Shown here: positions 1 to 9,600 of the stretch, one piece after another
How positions within the stretch are numbered: the stretch's first letter is position 1
How the letters are laid out: each line of letters starts with the position of its first letter
Assembly: GCA_038882715.1 (NCBI GenBank)
Contig: JAVZNR010000006.1
Location: 59,406-123,405, forward strand
Source: Candidatus Bathyarchaeia archaeon
GTDB taxonomy: Archaea > Thermoproteota > Bathyarchaeia > Bathyarchaeales > DTEX01
Reading direction: 5' to 3'
DNA length: 64,000 nt
Notes under the pieces: model-generated
Told to the model about the DNA's origin: nothing
The model's input: the letters and a program-made list of their open reading frames with translations, nothing else
Database searches by the model: none
Translations under genes and position numbers: made by a program

Positions 1-81
1 TAAAAGTGTTCATAAGTAATCCTCGGGCTTATACTTAGTCTAGTATGCCAGTATAGATCTCATAGCATCTTTGACATCAAC

Positions 82-1422
82 TCAATGATTCTGTTTTCTG
101 ATCAGAAACTTTCCATTTCTTAATTCTCTTACTATTTCCCAGCCTTCCTCTACATGCTGAACAAGTTCTTTCTCTTCGATTATTTTACTTCTATATGGCT
201 TTTCATCGCAATCTGTATCTTCGTTCCTACGCTTGACAATCCTTGATTCTAAAGGTTTTATTCCCAACTCTTCCCTAATGATTCTTCCTAAGGCCTCCAT
301 TTCATCCAGCTCAGGCTGCTTTTCACGAACCTTCTGAATTTTCACCTCAATATTCTCTATTCCAAGAGTTTTCGCGAAAGCCTTTATCATCTCAATCCTC
401 GCTTCCTTCGTCATTTGGCCGGCTGGCGCCCAATTGAGCCTCATATATCTTTGAGCTAGCAATTCTACGTTAGCGTTATGGTATGGTGCCTTTGCTCCTG
501 GAAGCCTATGTCCCATCAGGTATTCCTTGTCGTCTTCAGCCATCTGCCCCCCATCAACATATCCCATGTCAAGAACAGCTCTGAAGGTTTTCCTTAAAGA
601 GTGGGCTCTCACATTCCTCCACCCCTTTATTCCAGCTTTTTTCGCAGCCTTCTTCACGATTCTAGTTAAATGCCATTGGCTTATAGGCTCCCTAAGCCTC
701 TCATGTAAGCTTAAGCTTCTAGATTCAGATGGGAAGAGGAGCTCATCATCTTGGATTCCACCATACTTCTCCTTTCTCCAATTAATGTATTGTCTAAGGG
801 CCTCTGAAGCCTCAGCACCAAAGAAAGTCCAGTAGTCAACATCCTCTTTACAAGCGTCTGGAAGAACATTCCTCAACTCACTTGTAACATGAACCCTTAT
901 GGGGATAACACCGCTTTCTATCTGATCCTTCAGCATGCCATAAGTCAAAGCCCTCAAAGCACTATTCCTAAGCCCAGACTGAAAGAGGCAGAGGATTATC
1001 GCCCTCCACTTCAAGTCGCAAACAGAAGCCATCTTATACACTTCCTCTTTAGTCGGCACATACTCAGGCCTCTTCATGGCTTTGTAGGAAGCGTCGAGAT
1101 CAAGCTCCTCAACCTTAAACTTGTTAGCCTTTAAAAAGCTCCGCAGGGCCTTCATAGCATTCAAAGCTGTACTCTTCTTACCCTCATCACTCCACTTGTC
1201 ACAGAAAGCCTGAACCATCTCAACAATCTCATCCTTAGGCAACTTAATGAAATCATCCGGAGAAAGATTCACAAACTGAACAAACCAGGCTAAAAGCTTA
1301 AAGTAAGCCTTCATCGTTGAGAGAGAGCCCTTACGCTGCAAGCTCCTTAACCAACGTTGAACGCTAACATACTCAGAATTCTTCCATTCTTCATCTAGCT
1401 TAAGTATCTCCTCGAAGAACAT
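82..1422 (-). CDS. Tyrosine recombinase / integrase-like protein
   Basis: A 446-residue site-specific recombinase of the phage-integrase (tyrosine recombinase) family, which cuts and rejoins DNA through a covalent phosphotyrosine. Residues about 15-115 look like the helical core-binding domain. The catalytic domain follows, with Arg152 in SGLRNSAL, His274 and Arg277 in RAHSLRKTF, and Gly304-His305 in MGHR. Tyr314 (APYHN) lies nine residues after His305 and is the likely nucleophile; Tyr326 is the alternative. About 110 charged residues follow the catalytic domain, longer than in XerA-type enzymes. A TATA-like box sits about 35 bases upstream of the ATG. No tRNA or cargo is visible between the gene and the window edge, so whether it belongs to an integrated element or is a resident recombinase is open. 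Confidence 0.85.
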   Translation of the reverse strand: MFFEEILKLDEEWKNSEYVSVQRWLRSLQRKGSLSTMKAYFKLLAWFVQFVNLSPDDFIKLPKDEIVEMVQAFCDKWSDEGKKSTALNAMKALRSFLKANKFKVEELDLDASYKAMKRPEYVPTKEEVYKMASVCDLKWRAIILCLFQSGLRNSALRALTYGMLKDQIESGVIPIRVHVTSELRNVLPDACKEDVDYWTFFGAEASEALRQYINWRKEKYGGIQDDELLFPSESRSLSLHERLREPISQWHLTRIVKKAAKKAGIKGWRNVRAHSLRKTFRAVLDMGYVDGGQMAEDDKEYLMGHRLPGAKAPYHNANVELLAQRYMRLNWAPAGQMTKEARIEMIKAFAKTLGIENIEVKIQKVREKQPELDEMEALGRIIREELGIKPLESRIVKRRNEDTDCDEKPYRSKIIEEKELVQHVEEGWEIVRELRNGKFLIRKQNH

Positions 1423-1452
1423 TTACCATCAGGATAACTAAAAATGATCTTG

Positions 1453-1461
1453 TATTTAAAT
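1453..1461 (-). promoter_or_regulatory. TATA-like box of the recombinase gene
   Basis: An ATTTAAATA-type A/T box on the minus strand, about 30-40 bases before the ATG at 1422. That is the distance expected for an archaeal box A with a short leader. A GATGGT stretch just before the ATG may serve as ribosome binding site. Confidence 0.45.
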
Positions 1462-1476
1462 GTTACCCACCTTAGG

Positions 1477-1787
1477 GGGCTGGTGTGCTGGCCGTAACCC
1501 GCCTTCTGTTCTAGACGGCATTCAACTGAACGGGCTACCCGCGCCTCACGCAGCCTTCATAGGCGCCTACTTGCCCTTTCACCCCGCGGGACGGCCGTTT
1601 CACCGCTCCCACTAAGCCTACTCGGCGACTTAGCACGCCTCAGCGTCACTGGCTTAGTGGGCGTTCCGTTTCTGTTCCGGAGCCGGGGCTCTCGCCCCAC
1701 GCCTTGCGGCGTTGCGGGCTGCGTGGTGGGCGGAGTTTCCTCAGGCGCATAGATGCGCCCGAAAGCCGTCCGCCAGCTCACCAGCCC
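1477..1787 (-). ncRNA. rnpB: RNase P RNA (archaeal type)
   Basis: Catalytic RNA of ribonuclease P, which removes the 5' leader of pre-tRNAs. Read on the minus strand, the two ends form a perfect 9-bp P1 helix (GGGCTGGTG with CACCAGCCC). The conserved block GAGGAAACTCCGCCC lies about 50 bases from the 5' end. The 3' block ACAGAAGGCGGGTTACGGCC supplies the other strand of P4. Long GC-rich hairpins lie between, including ACTAAGCC pairing with GGCTTAGT. The length of about 311 bases is normal for archaeal type A RNA. The GC content is much higher than the surroundings, as expected for a structured RNA in a thermophile. The open reading frame inside it is spurious. Confidence 0.93.
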
Positions 1788-1824
1788 AAAAATATATTGG
1801 CTTAACTTTCGGATAAGGGTTTTG

Positions 1825-4053
1825 CTAGTAAAAAACTACTTTATATCTTGTGGATTCGCGGATGAACTTTGTTATTGCGCCTGTTGACCCGCATATGGGG
1901 CATTTTGACCGGTCTCCGCGTAAGGTTTTATGGCAGTTACTGCAGTATACGACTGCTGTGTCGAAAGCGTACAGCGGTATTTTGAAGCTTCCTACAATTT
2001 TCTTTGACAGTGATAATAGTTCTTCTGGGGTATGCTCCTCCACCGGTATTTTAATGAGGTGGCTTCCAGAGAAGAATGGATGTAGCCGCTCCTCTATGCT
2101 TAGGTATTTTTCTAGCGGGATGTCGGCGGCATACAGTAGACTGCTTAAGTCGCTGTAATACGGCTTGTCTTTAGTGCCGCTAACATTCACTTCAGCTAAA
2201 CCATAATGCTCTACATCTAAAGCCGCCATCCTCCTTGAAGCCTCGCTATCCAATATTAGGGATAAAGCGCAGCGCATCTCTCTTCTCTTCGAGAAATCGC
2301 TGGTAGTCTTCATGAGGTACGAGGACAATTCCTCGGCGAATTTTAGCGGTCCATCCCCCTCATAAATCGCGTTTCCAGTTGCCAGCTTAACGGTCTCATT
2401 CAACCCAGCTACGCTTATCAGAAAAAGCGAATTATTTAGCCTGCAATACGGGTCTCTTCTCCCGCCATAGTGTAGGAATGGCAGTAAACCCTCATATGCG
2501 CGTTGCCTTATCGTTAAATACTTTATCTCCAGCGCTCTAATAGCTTTTTCCAGAAAATCGTATATGTTGCCGAAGAAAACTTCCCTATTGCCCCTAGACT
2601 CGTAGAAGGCTCTTGGAAGATTAACTGTGACGCTGCCCACGCATCCAACCCGAATGGTGTCGAGCTCCCAATCCCTTCTCCAATCGTCTGAAAACCTTTC
2701 CCCAGTAGCTAGGTAAGACGCCCTCTCCTCAACCTCAGAAAACATGTTTGCGAAGTATGGGAGACCGTAGGTCGCAAGCGAATGAGCATTATAGAGAATG
2801 CTTTCCCCCTCACTGGAGCTCAAGCTTTCAGGACGGATCTTAACTATTAGGCTGGGATTAAACATGACTTTAGACTTACATATTTCGCTTAAGGCCTCAA
2901 TGATCAGCGACGCTAAAGTTAAGCTCTCCTCAGCGAAATCGCGATAGGCTTCAAGGACGTCTCCCCCCGGACCTATAGCCTTATATTCGGATAAGAATTC
3001 AGGCATACTCGTCTCGATGCCTATTGACACCCCTATCGGAACAGTTAAATTAACTGAGGAGATAAAGAGCGCAATTTCATCTTTAATCTCATCCCTCGAT
3101 AAGCCTCTAATGAACGGCGCCAAGAAAACGTTGAAGTGCTCTAAGCCCTGCTCATACGATACTTCCGCGGATGCAAGCCTCAGAATGTTCGTCACAAGAT
3201 TTAGCGCTGCCCTTAAGCTTTTAGGCGGCTGAATAGGCGTGTAATCAGAGTACTGCTCCTTAAACACTAGGCCATACTTTAGAAAGAACCTTAAGTCATG
3301 CACGAAGCTATCCATCTTTAGAACCCAGCACGCGAGATTGTTTAAGTTTAATGCGCCTGAGAGATGCGCATCCGCAATATCCCTTGGAAGCGTGTTTAAA
3401 AGCGTGTATTCTTCAATAACGCGGTTACCGGCTGCTAAACGTATAGCTTCAACATTCGCAGACAGCGAACTCATAAACTTTATCAGTTGCGTCACATCGT
3501 AAACCGGAAGCCCCAGACGCGTCAGCTTATGCCTATATTCCTCTAGGCCGCGTTCTATGAGAAGCGCATTCACAAACTCCCTAATTAATGGGGCCGTCAA
3601 GTACTTTGTGTCGAGCTTAAGTAAACGCTCTTCAGCCTCCCTAGATATTTTTTGGGCTAAATCCGATGGGACCCCTGCCTCCCTAACCAATGACTCAGCG
3701 ATTTTATTCCTGTCGAAAGGTTCAATTGCCAAACGTGATGTTCTTACAAGCATCCTTCTCCTAGAGGCTCTCTCCTCAAGCCGGCTTGCGAAATCAACTA
3801 GAGACTTACCTATATCGGTTAACACGTATTTTTTCGATTCCACATCAGGCTCTATGAGATCCATACTTAAAAGAACCTTAAGATGATAGGCAAACCTACC
3901 AGCATCCTTGGTTGGGCTCAGCTTTAAAAGCTTCATGATCTCCGTGTAGGATAGGGGGCCCCTATCAAACAGCAATTTAAGTATGTTTAATCTTAGACTT
4001 GACGATACAGCCTTTAGGACTCTAGTGCCGGTTCTTTTACTTGATGGAGGCAA
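1825..4053 (-). CDS. NrdD-like protein with N-terminal winged helix and ATP-cone, lacking the glycyl-radical glycine
   Basis: 742 residues. An ArsR/MarR-like winged helix (about 13-88) is followed by an ATP-cone (about 104-195), then a class III ribonucleotide reductase-like barrel. The barrel shows family motifs such as LPYFANMF, SVTVNLPRAFY, SVAGLNETV and HPFFSGSHL. A C-terminal zinc knuckle uses Cys704, Cys707, Cys718 and Cys721. Active NrdD carries the radical glycine in an SR-x-x-GY motif about ten residues after the knuckle. Here the matching stretch is RESTRY, with Arg736 in place of glycine, and the protein ends at 742. No nrdG activase is visible. It may therefore be a catalytically inert nucleotide sensor and DNA binder (inference). 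The start is TTG at 4053 with no clear ribosome binding site, so the exact start is uncertain. Confidence 0.8.
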   Translation of the reverse strand: MPPSSKRTGTRVLKAVSSSLRLNILKLLFDRGPLSYTEIMKLLKLSPTKDAGRFAYHLKVLLSMDLIEPDVESKKYVLTDIGKSLVDFASRLEERASRRRMLVRTSRLAIEPFDRNKIAESLVREAGVPSDLAQKISREAEERLLKLDTKYLTAPLIREFVNALLIERGLEEYRHKLTRLGLPVYDVTQLIKFMSSLSANVEAIRLAAGNRVIEEYTLLNTLPRDIADAHLSGALNLNNLACWVLKMDSFVHDLRFFLKYGLVFKEQYSDYTPIQPPKSLRAALNLVTNILRLASAEVSYEQGLEHFNVFLAPFIRGLSRDEIKDEIALFISSVNLTVPIGVSIGIETSMPEFLSEYKAIGPGGDVLEAYRDFAEESLTLASLIIEALSEICKSKVMFNPSLIVKIRPESLSSSEGESILYNAHSLATYGLPYFANMFSEVEERASYLATGERFSDDWRRDWELDTIRVGCVGSVTVNLPRAFYESRGNREVFFGNIYDFLEKAIRALEIKYLTIRQRAYEGLLPFLHYGGRRDPYCRLNNSLFLISVAGLNETVKLATGNAIYEGDGPLKFAEELSSYLMKTTSDFSKRREMRCALSLILDSEASRRMAALDVEHYGLAEVNVSGTKDKPYYSDLSSLLYAADIPLEKYLSIEERLHPFFSGSHLIKIPVEEHTPEELLSLSKKIVGSFKIPLYAFDTAVVYCSNCHKTLRGDRSKCPICGSTGAITKFIRESTRYKVVFY

Positions 4054-4269
4054 AATGCACGACCCAAACAGTATTATCTTAAATCTCAGATTTAAAACTT
4101 AATCTCTAAGCGAAATAATTCTCGATTCTTTTTGCTCCCGATCGCTTCTATGGCTTCTCAACACGCTTCTCAATATGCCTAGGAGTTTAGGTGTAAGGAC
4201 TGGTTAAAAGCCTTTATTTTAGAAAAACCTCTATCAGAGCTGATTAAAACTTAGGTAGAGTGACGTGTA

Positions 4270-5238
4270 GTGGGCGAGAGAAAGGTTGCATGTGTTGGGG
4301 TTGGGCTTATAGGTCATAGCTGGGCAACTCTTTTCGCTTGGAAGAGATGCAGCGTAACCTTATATGACGTAAATAGAGCGCAGTTGGAGAACGCTCTAGA
4401 GAGGATAAAGAACAACTTGCTTTTACTTGCAAAGCACGATATCCTTAAGGATGATGTTAATGAGGTGCTTAAGAGAATCGAGGTGAAGAGCGATTTATCC
4501 GCCGCCGTGGCAGAAGCCGACTATATTCAAGAATCAGTTGTTGAAAGCTACGAAGTTAAAAAACATGTGTTTAGAGAAATAAGCGAGTTCTGTAAGCCAG
4601 AGGCGATAATTGCAAGCAGCACCTCCTCGTTAAGAATGACTGAGATTCAGAAAGCAGCCATAAATCCCGAGAGATGCGTAGTTGCCCATCCGTGGAACCC
4701 CCCGCACTTAATGCCACTAGTAGAGATAATTCCGGGGGAAGCAACCTGTAGAGAAGTGGTGGAGTGGACGCGAAAATTTATGGTTTCTTTGGGAAAGGTT
4801 ACCGTTGTACAGAAGAAAGAAACTATTGGAAGCATAGGAAACCGCTTAGCTGCGGCTCTTTGGAGAGAGGCGATAAATCTTGTTAACGAGGGTGTGGCGG
4901 ATCCTGAAGAAATAGATAAGGCTGTGTCAGCTGGCCCTGGGCTTAGATGGAGCATAGTTGGCCCTTTCCTCAGCTATTATCTAGGTGGCGGTAAGGGCGG
5001 TATAGAGTATTTTTTGTCTCATCTTGGAGGGGCTATGGAATCTAGGTGGAAGACTCTGGCTAAATGGACTGAACTCTCGGAGGAAATGAGGGAGAAAATT
5101 ATCGGGGGAATGAAGAGCTACAGTATACTCAACGAAAAGACTTATGAAGACATGGTTAGGTGGAGGGATGAAAAAACAATTCAGGTCTTAAAGACCCTTT
5201 ATGGAGACGTTAACTGTCAACTATTCTTCCACGAATAG
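4270..5238 (+). CDS. 3-hydroxyacyl-CoA / L-gulonate 3-dehydrogenase family oxidoreductase
   Basis: A 322-residue NAD-dependent dehydrogenase of the 3-hydroxyacyl-CoA dehydrogenase/lambda-crystallin family. The Rossmann nucleotide loop is GVGLIG (residues 10-15). The catalytic block is AHPWNPPHLMPLVEIIPG, with the family His and Asn-Pro-Pro, preceded by the SSTSSL segment. The C-terminal helical domain begins near GSIGNRLAAALWREA. The length and the NPPHLMPLVE motif fit the single-domain lambda-crystallin (L-gulonate 3-dehydrogenase-like) subgroup rather than the bifunctional fatty-acid enzymes. Substrate is not determined: L-gulonate, carnitine or 3-hydroxybutyryl-CoA are possible. The GTG start at 4270 follows a weak GAGTGA sequence. 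The 3' end overlaps the convergent PPC gene by 18 bases. Confidence 0.85.
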   Translation: MGERKVACVGVGLIGHSWATLFAWKRCSVTLYDVNRAQLENALERIKNNLLLLAKHDILKDDVNEVLKRIEVKSDLSAAVAEADYIQESVVESYEVKKHVFREISEFCKPEAIIASSTSSLRMTEIQKAAINPERCVVAHPWNPPHLMPLVEIIPGEATCREVVEWTRKFMVSLGKVTVVQKKETIGSIGNRLAAALWREAINLVNEGVADPEEIDKAVSAGPGLRWSIVGPFLSYYLGGGKGGIEYFLSHLGGAMESRWKTLAKWTELSEEMREKIIGGMKSYSILNEKTYEDMVRWRDEKTIQVLKTLYGDVNCQLFFHE

Positions 5239-5697
5239 CTGAAGCGTCTTAGTCTCGCTGTCGAATCTTTTCTCCATATCTATCTTTGCGAGCTCCATAA
5301 TTACTATTTCGGCGAAACCGAAGACAATGCATCCGTCCAGAAGGTGGCCGCCTACAACTTTCACTTCTCCATCCTCAACATACGATAGCGTAGCGTGTGC
5401 ATGAACCTCCTGTGCGCCTTTAACCGTGTAAATTATGCCGGAAAGCCCCAGTATTTCAAGCGGCTTCTCTAATACGATGAAAGCTCTGTTAGCGTCCGTT
5501 ATCGGATACTCCTTGGGAAAAGACTTGCAGTTGCGAAGATGCGCCTTTCTCAGAAGACCGGCGGCAGACAATATTACCCCGGCTTTAAGATCTTCTTTCT
5601 GGGCGATATCTCTTAACGCGGGTAATAAATCCGCGTCGGGTCTAAGCCTTACAACAAATATTCTTCCACCCTGCGCCATTCTTGCTAAGTATTTCAA
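5221..5697 (-). CDS. PPC domain (DUF296) protein
   Basis: A 158-residue single-domain protein of the PPC/DUF296 family, the plant-and-prokaryote-conserved domain that forms trimers. Family features are GVILSAAGLL, EVHAHATLS and VVGGHLLDGCIVFGFAEI. Three histidines (99, 101, 118) sit where bacterial and archaeal members bind a metal ion. Prokaryotic members have no AT-hook and their role is not settled; DNA-binding and small-molecule functions have both been proposed. TTG at 5697 is preferred as start because GAGGTGTG lies just upstream at good spacing. It is divergent from the PIG-L gene across a 109-base gap holding an inverted repeat. Confidence 0.8.
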   Translation of the reverse strand: MKYLARMAQGGRIFVVRLRPDADLLPALRDIAQKEDLKAGVILSAAGLLRKAHLRNCKSFPKEYPITDANRAFIVLEKPLEILGLSGIIYTVKGAQEVHAHATLSYVEDGEVKVVGGHLLDGCIVFGFAEIVIMELAKIDMEKRFDSETKTLQLFVEE

Positions 5698-5716
5698 TTT
5701 TCACACCTCAAGCCTC

Positions 5717-5744
5717 AAATATATTGTCCTTAAGAACAATATTT
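5717..5744. promoter_or_regulatory. Near-perfect inverted repeat in divergent promoter region
   Basis: The arms TATTGT and ACAATA flank a CCTTAAGA core, with further A/T pairs outside, making a near-palindrome of about 28 bases. It lies between the divergent PPC gene (start 5697) and the PIG-L gene (start 5807). Position and symmetry suit a dimeric repressor operator, but no site-specific regulator can be assigned. Confidence 0.4.
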
Positions 5745-5806
5745 GTCTTAAACAGCTGGTAAGTTACTTATAGCTGTATGGCCAAAATATTTTTTGGTGG
5801 TTGTTT

Positions 5807-6625
5807 ATGACGGCTGCGCCTTTTGAGTTGCTGGAGCGATTATCGTGGGATGAAGCCTATGACGCTATTGTTAAGACTAGGCGTAAGATGGTTGAGAATG
5901 CCTTAGAGAACGCTAGGAAGATTTTATGCATACAGTCTCATCCTGATGACATGGATATAGCTGCTGGCGGAACTGTAGCATGGTTGAAGGAGAAGGGGGC
6001 TGAAGTAACCTACGTGATTATGACAGATGGATGTATGGGTACAATGGATCCTACGCTTTATCCCGAAAAGCTGGCTGAGGTTAGAAGGGGGGAGCAGGAA
6101 GAAGCCGCTAGGATCCTTGGCGTAGATCATCTCATTTGGATGGATTACAGGGATAGTGAACTCAGAGCCGATTTGGAGACTAGGAGTAGACTCATAACGA
6201 TAGTGAGAAGGTTTAGGCCGGACATCATATTCACTGTTGACCCATGGCTCACATACGAAATTCACCCGGATCATAGGGCTACAGGCATGCTTGCAGCGGA
6301 AGCATCAATGTTCTCGGGACTAGCATATATTAACCCGCAGGATTTAAGGGAGGGATTAACACCCCACAATGTAAATTTCGTAGCGTTCTACTGGAGTAGG
6401 AAGCCTAACACGTACGTGAATGTAACAAAGTATATCGATGCTAAGCTTAAAGCGATCTCAGCCCACAGAAGCCAGTTTCCGGGAGATAATTTAGACAAGT
6501 TTCTAGAGATAATTAAAATGTACATGAGGTTTATGGGTAAAAAGATAGGCGTAGATTACGCCGAACCCTTCAAGATTCTACCGGTTGGAAGCCTGCACTG
6601 CGACATATTCGCCGAAGATATTTAA
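5807..6625 (+). CDS. PIG-L (LmbE-like) family N-acetyl-sugar deacetylase
   Basis: 272 residues of the PIG-L/LmbE zinc hydrolase family, which removes acetyl groups from GlcNAc-type or diacetylchitobiose-type substrates. The N-terminal metal motif SHPDD lies at about residues 44-48 and is followed by the family segment DIAAGGTVAWL. The second metal motif is HPDHRA, in the segment after TVDPWLTYEI. In between are RRGEQEEAARILGV and WMDYRDSEL, typical of the family. The ATG at 5807 is chosen over the TTG six bases earlier because GGTGG (5796-5800) then sits at proper spacing. It is cytoplasmic, with no signal peptide. It neighbours a GH38 mannosidase, so a role in glycan or amino-sugar breakdown is reasonable, but the substrate is unknown. 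Confidence 0.87.
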   Translation: MTAAPFELLERLSWDEAYDAIVKTRRKMVENALENARKILCIQSHPDDMDIAAGGTVAWLKEKGAEVTYVIMTDGCMGTMDPTLYPEKLAEVRRGEQEEAARILGVDHLIWMDYRDSELRADLETRSRLITIVRRFRPDIIFTVDPWLTYEIHPDHRATGMLAAEASMFSGLAYINPQDLREGLTPHNVNFVAFYWSRKPNTYVNVTKYIDAKLKAISAHRSQFPGDNLDKFLEIIKMYMRFMGKKIGVDYAEPFKILPVGSLHCDIFAEDI

Positions 6626-6665
6626 GCGGAATCAAAGCGAAAGTCGAGGAGATTAGACGCTATTT

Positions 6666-9600
6666 TTACTCCAAACATATCTTTATGGTTTTTATCTCAA
6701 GGGGCTTCATCTCTATTCTTAGGGTGTTGCCGCTTTCAACTCTTAGTTCACCGTAGGTTTCAGTCTCTATAATATTTGTTTCAATAGCTTTAGACAAAGG
6801 TACCGTAAACCTCATTGTCACCCACTTAGTCTCTCTATGTGGATTGAAGAGCCGTATCACGTATCCCTGCCCATCCTCAGACTTTTTAAATGCGCCGAAC
6901 ACTATGGCTTCAGGCTCAATACTGAGTAAGCTGACCTCCTGCTCAGCCGACTCAACATCTTCGACCACTTTTAACCCGAATAGTTTCTCCTGAACCACTT
7001 TAAACACGTTGGCTTCACCATAGTCCCCTACATGGGGATAAACGTAGTAGGTGGTCTCAAATTCGCCTAGATCGCTCCAAGGATTTGGATGAACGGGGGA
7101 TCTGATTAGGCTTAGCGCTATCCTGTTCTCCACAGCAGAGTAGCCGTGTCTCGAAGGAGATATTATCGCCAGCCCAGCCCTATCATCATATAGCTCAGCC
7201 CATCTAACAGCAGGAACCTCAAACCTCGCCCTATCCCATGACGTCTCTCTAAGCGAAGATCTCTCAATAACCCCATACGGGATATCATATATAGCCCTCC
7301 TAGACTTTAAGGATGTTTCAAACCACACCTTTACCAGCAGGCTCTTCTCTCTCCACATAATCCTATTCTTAACCTCCACAACCGGCGAATCTTTGTAAAG
7401 ATAGATGCTCTGCCTAATAGCTGACGAGCCAACGCCTCTAGTTACGTCAACACGTGCAACTAAGGGACCGCTCGCAACAACTATTGGTTTTTCAATAATC
7501 TTCAGATCCTCTCCACGTATAAGGAACTCATCTGTCACGTCCCATGCATCCCATCTACCCGGCCTATCAGGGTGAGCCACAAGCCTATTTGAAGGCGCCG
7601 ACAGAATCTCTAGACCTTCTCTCTTCAGCCTCAAGGACGATATGTTGCCGTTCCAGTCTATCTTCAGAGACAGATGCTCATTTTCCATCACAATGCCATC
7701 CTGCTGCTCATAGACCCTCACGCCCTCTGAAGCCCCGCATGCCTTCTGCCGCGCATACTTATAGAACCTGTATCCTGTTGACGGTGCCTCCACGTAAAGA
7801 TAGTAGCCATCCGCATCCTCCTGACACTCAGATCCCTCAAGTGCTCCTAAACCCCTATCTATTTTAACAATACCCCTTCTCCTCCATGGAAGCACATTGA
7901 ATATGGCGGCACCTCTACTTGTAGACCGTGATCTAGACACGATGCTCTTCGCGATCCCTGCGAAGGCTTTACTTGAACTCTCCACGACTTTTAAGAGGTC
8001 GTTTAAAGCATCATCATATACCTCTTTAATGGAGGAGCCCGGTATCACATCATGGAATTGATTGAATAATATGAGCTTCCACAGCTCATAGATCTCCTCC
8101 CTATTATAGCGTGAAAGCTTTAGAATCTCAGCTATAGAGGCTATGGACTCGTACTCTCTTATAGCCGTTTCCGCCCTTGCCATATACTCCTTAACGGGCA
8201 GGTTTGTTGTATAGGTGCCCCTATGCACCTCAACATAGAGCTCACCGCTCCATGTAGGTAGCTTCTCCAGATGCTTCCTCAAAGTCTCCACATATTCATT
8301 TTCATTAAAGTGTGCAACTCTCGGGATTCTCGGCATACCGTTTATCAAATCCACGTACTCCAGCATTTCTCTGGTTGGCCCGCCGCCACCATCTCCGTAA
8401 CCATAGCTATAGATGAGGAACGGCGCCACATCCTTATTTTTATATATGCTCCAGTACCTATTGATTGAGGCCGGCGTCAGGGACTCATTATATGATGTCA
8501 CCAGTATCTGTACAGGTATCTCGGTGCCATCCACACCTCTCCATATAAACGAGTGAAGCGGAAACTCATTCGTATCATTCCACACAACTTTATGCGTCAC
8601 AAATACCTCTATACCGCTCTTTCTCATAATCTGTGGCAGTGAACCCGCGAAACCAAAGCTATCCGGTATCCAGCCAATTCTAGGCATCCTTCCAAACCTC
8701 GACAGGAAGTATCTCTGCCCATAGAGAAACTGCCTAGCCAGAGACTCTCCATCCACCAATTGAACGTCGCTCTCAACCCACATGCCGCCAACAATAACCC
8801 ATCTGCCCTCCATTATAAGCCTTCTAATCTCCTCAAACAGCTCCGGATCCAGCTTCTCAACCCATTCATAGTACTGGGCGGAACTCTGCACAAAAGTAAA
8901 GCTGGGATATTCCTTAGCCAGTCTAACGATTGTTGAAAATGTTCTCAGGGTCTTTTCAATGGTTTCACTTCTAGGCCAGAGCCAAGCAGCATCTATATGG
9001 CTGTGCCCAGCTATAAATATGAGACCGTTCTTACCATGCTTCTCACTAATTTTCTCGAGCCCATCAAGCAGTCTACCTTCAATCCTTCTGGAGATGGATA
9101 CAGCGTCGCCTATAGATGTATAGTTTGCGTCAGGCTCCCTTAAATATCCCTTTAGAATCCCTAAACCATAGACCCCTGAGAGATATAAATAGTCTCCATA
9201 AGGATTCCTCAGATCCACCCTATTAAAGTATTGGGCGAGGGGCCTCTCATACAGCATGGATATTAATAGGGTGATTTGCCAAACAGCTGGCACAACCCTT
9301 ACATCAGACATAATATCGTAGAGTAAAGCCTCCATATCCCTCCTCACAGGATCATCTTTTGACAGATGCTCCATATAGCTTAACAATGCTAGGAGCCAAA
9401 GCCCCAGTCTAATAATGTTCCACTCAACCTCAACAAGATAGGCGTTTTCAAAGCCCATATACCATCTATGGAAGCCGAACATTGTCCTAGGCGATATTCT
9501 GAGCTCAATCTCATGTTCGCCGGGCTCTATAGGCACATACGTATGCGCCTCATCTATGCCCCCATATGATTTCCCATCAACCTTTAGTAGCGCATTACCT

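Noticed and set aside
1557..1781. Open reading frame of 74 codons on the minus strand
   Set aside because: It lies wholly inside the RNase P RNA; the sequence is explained by RNA structure.
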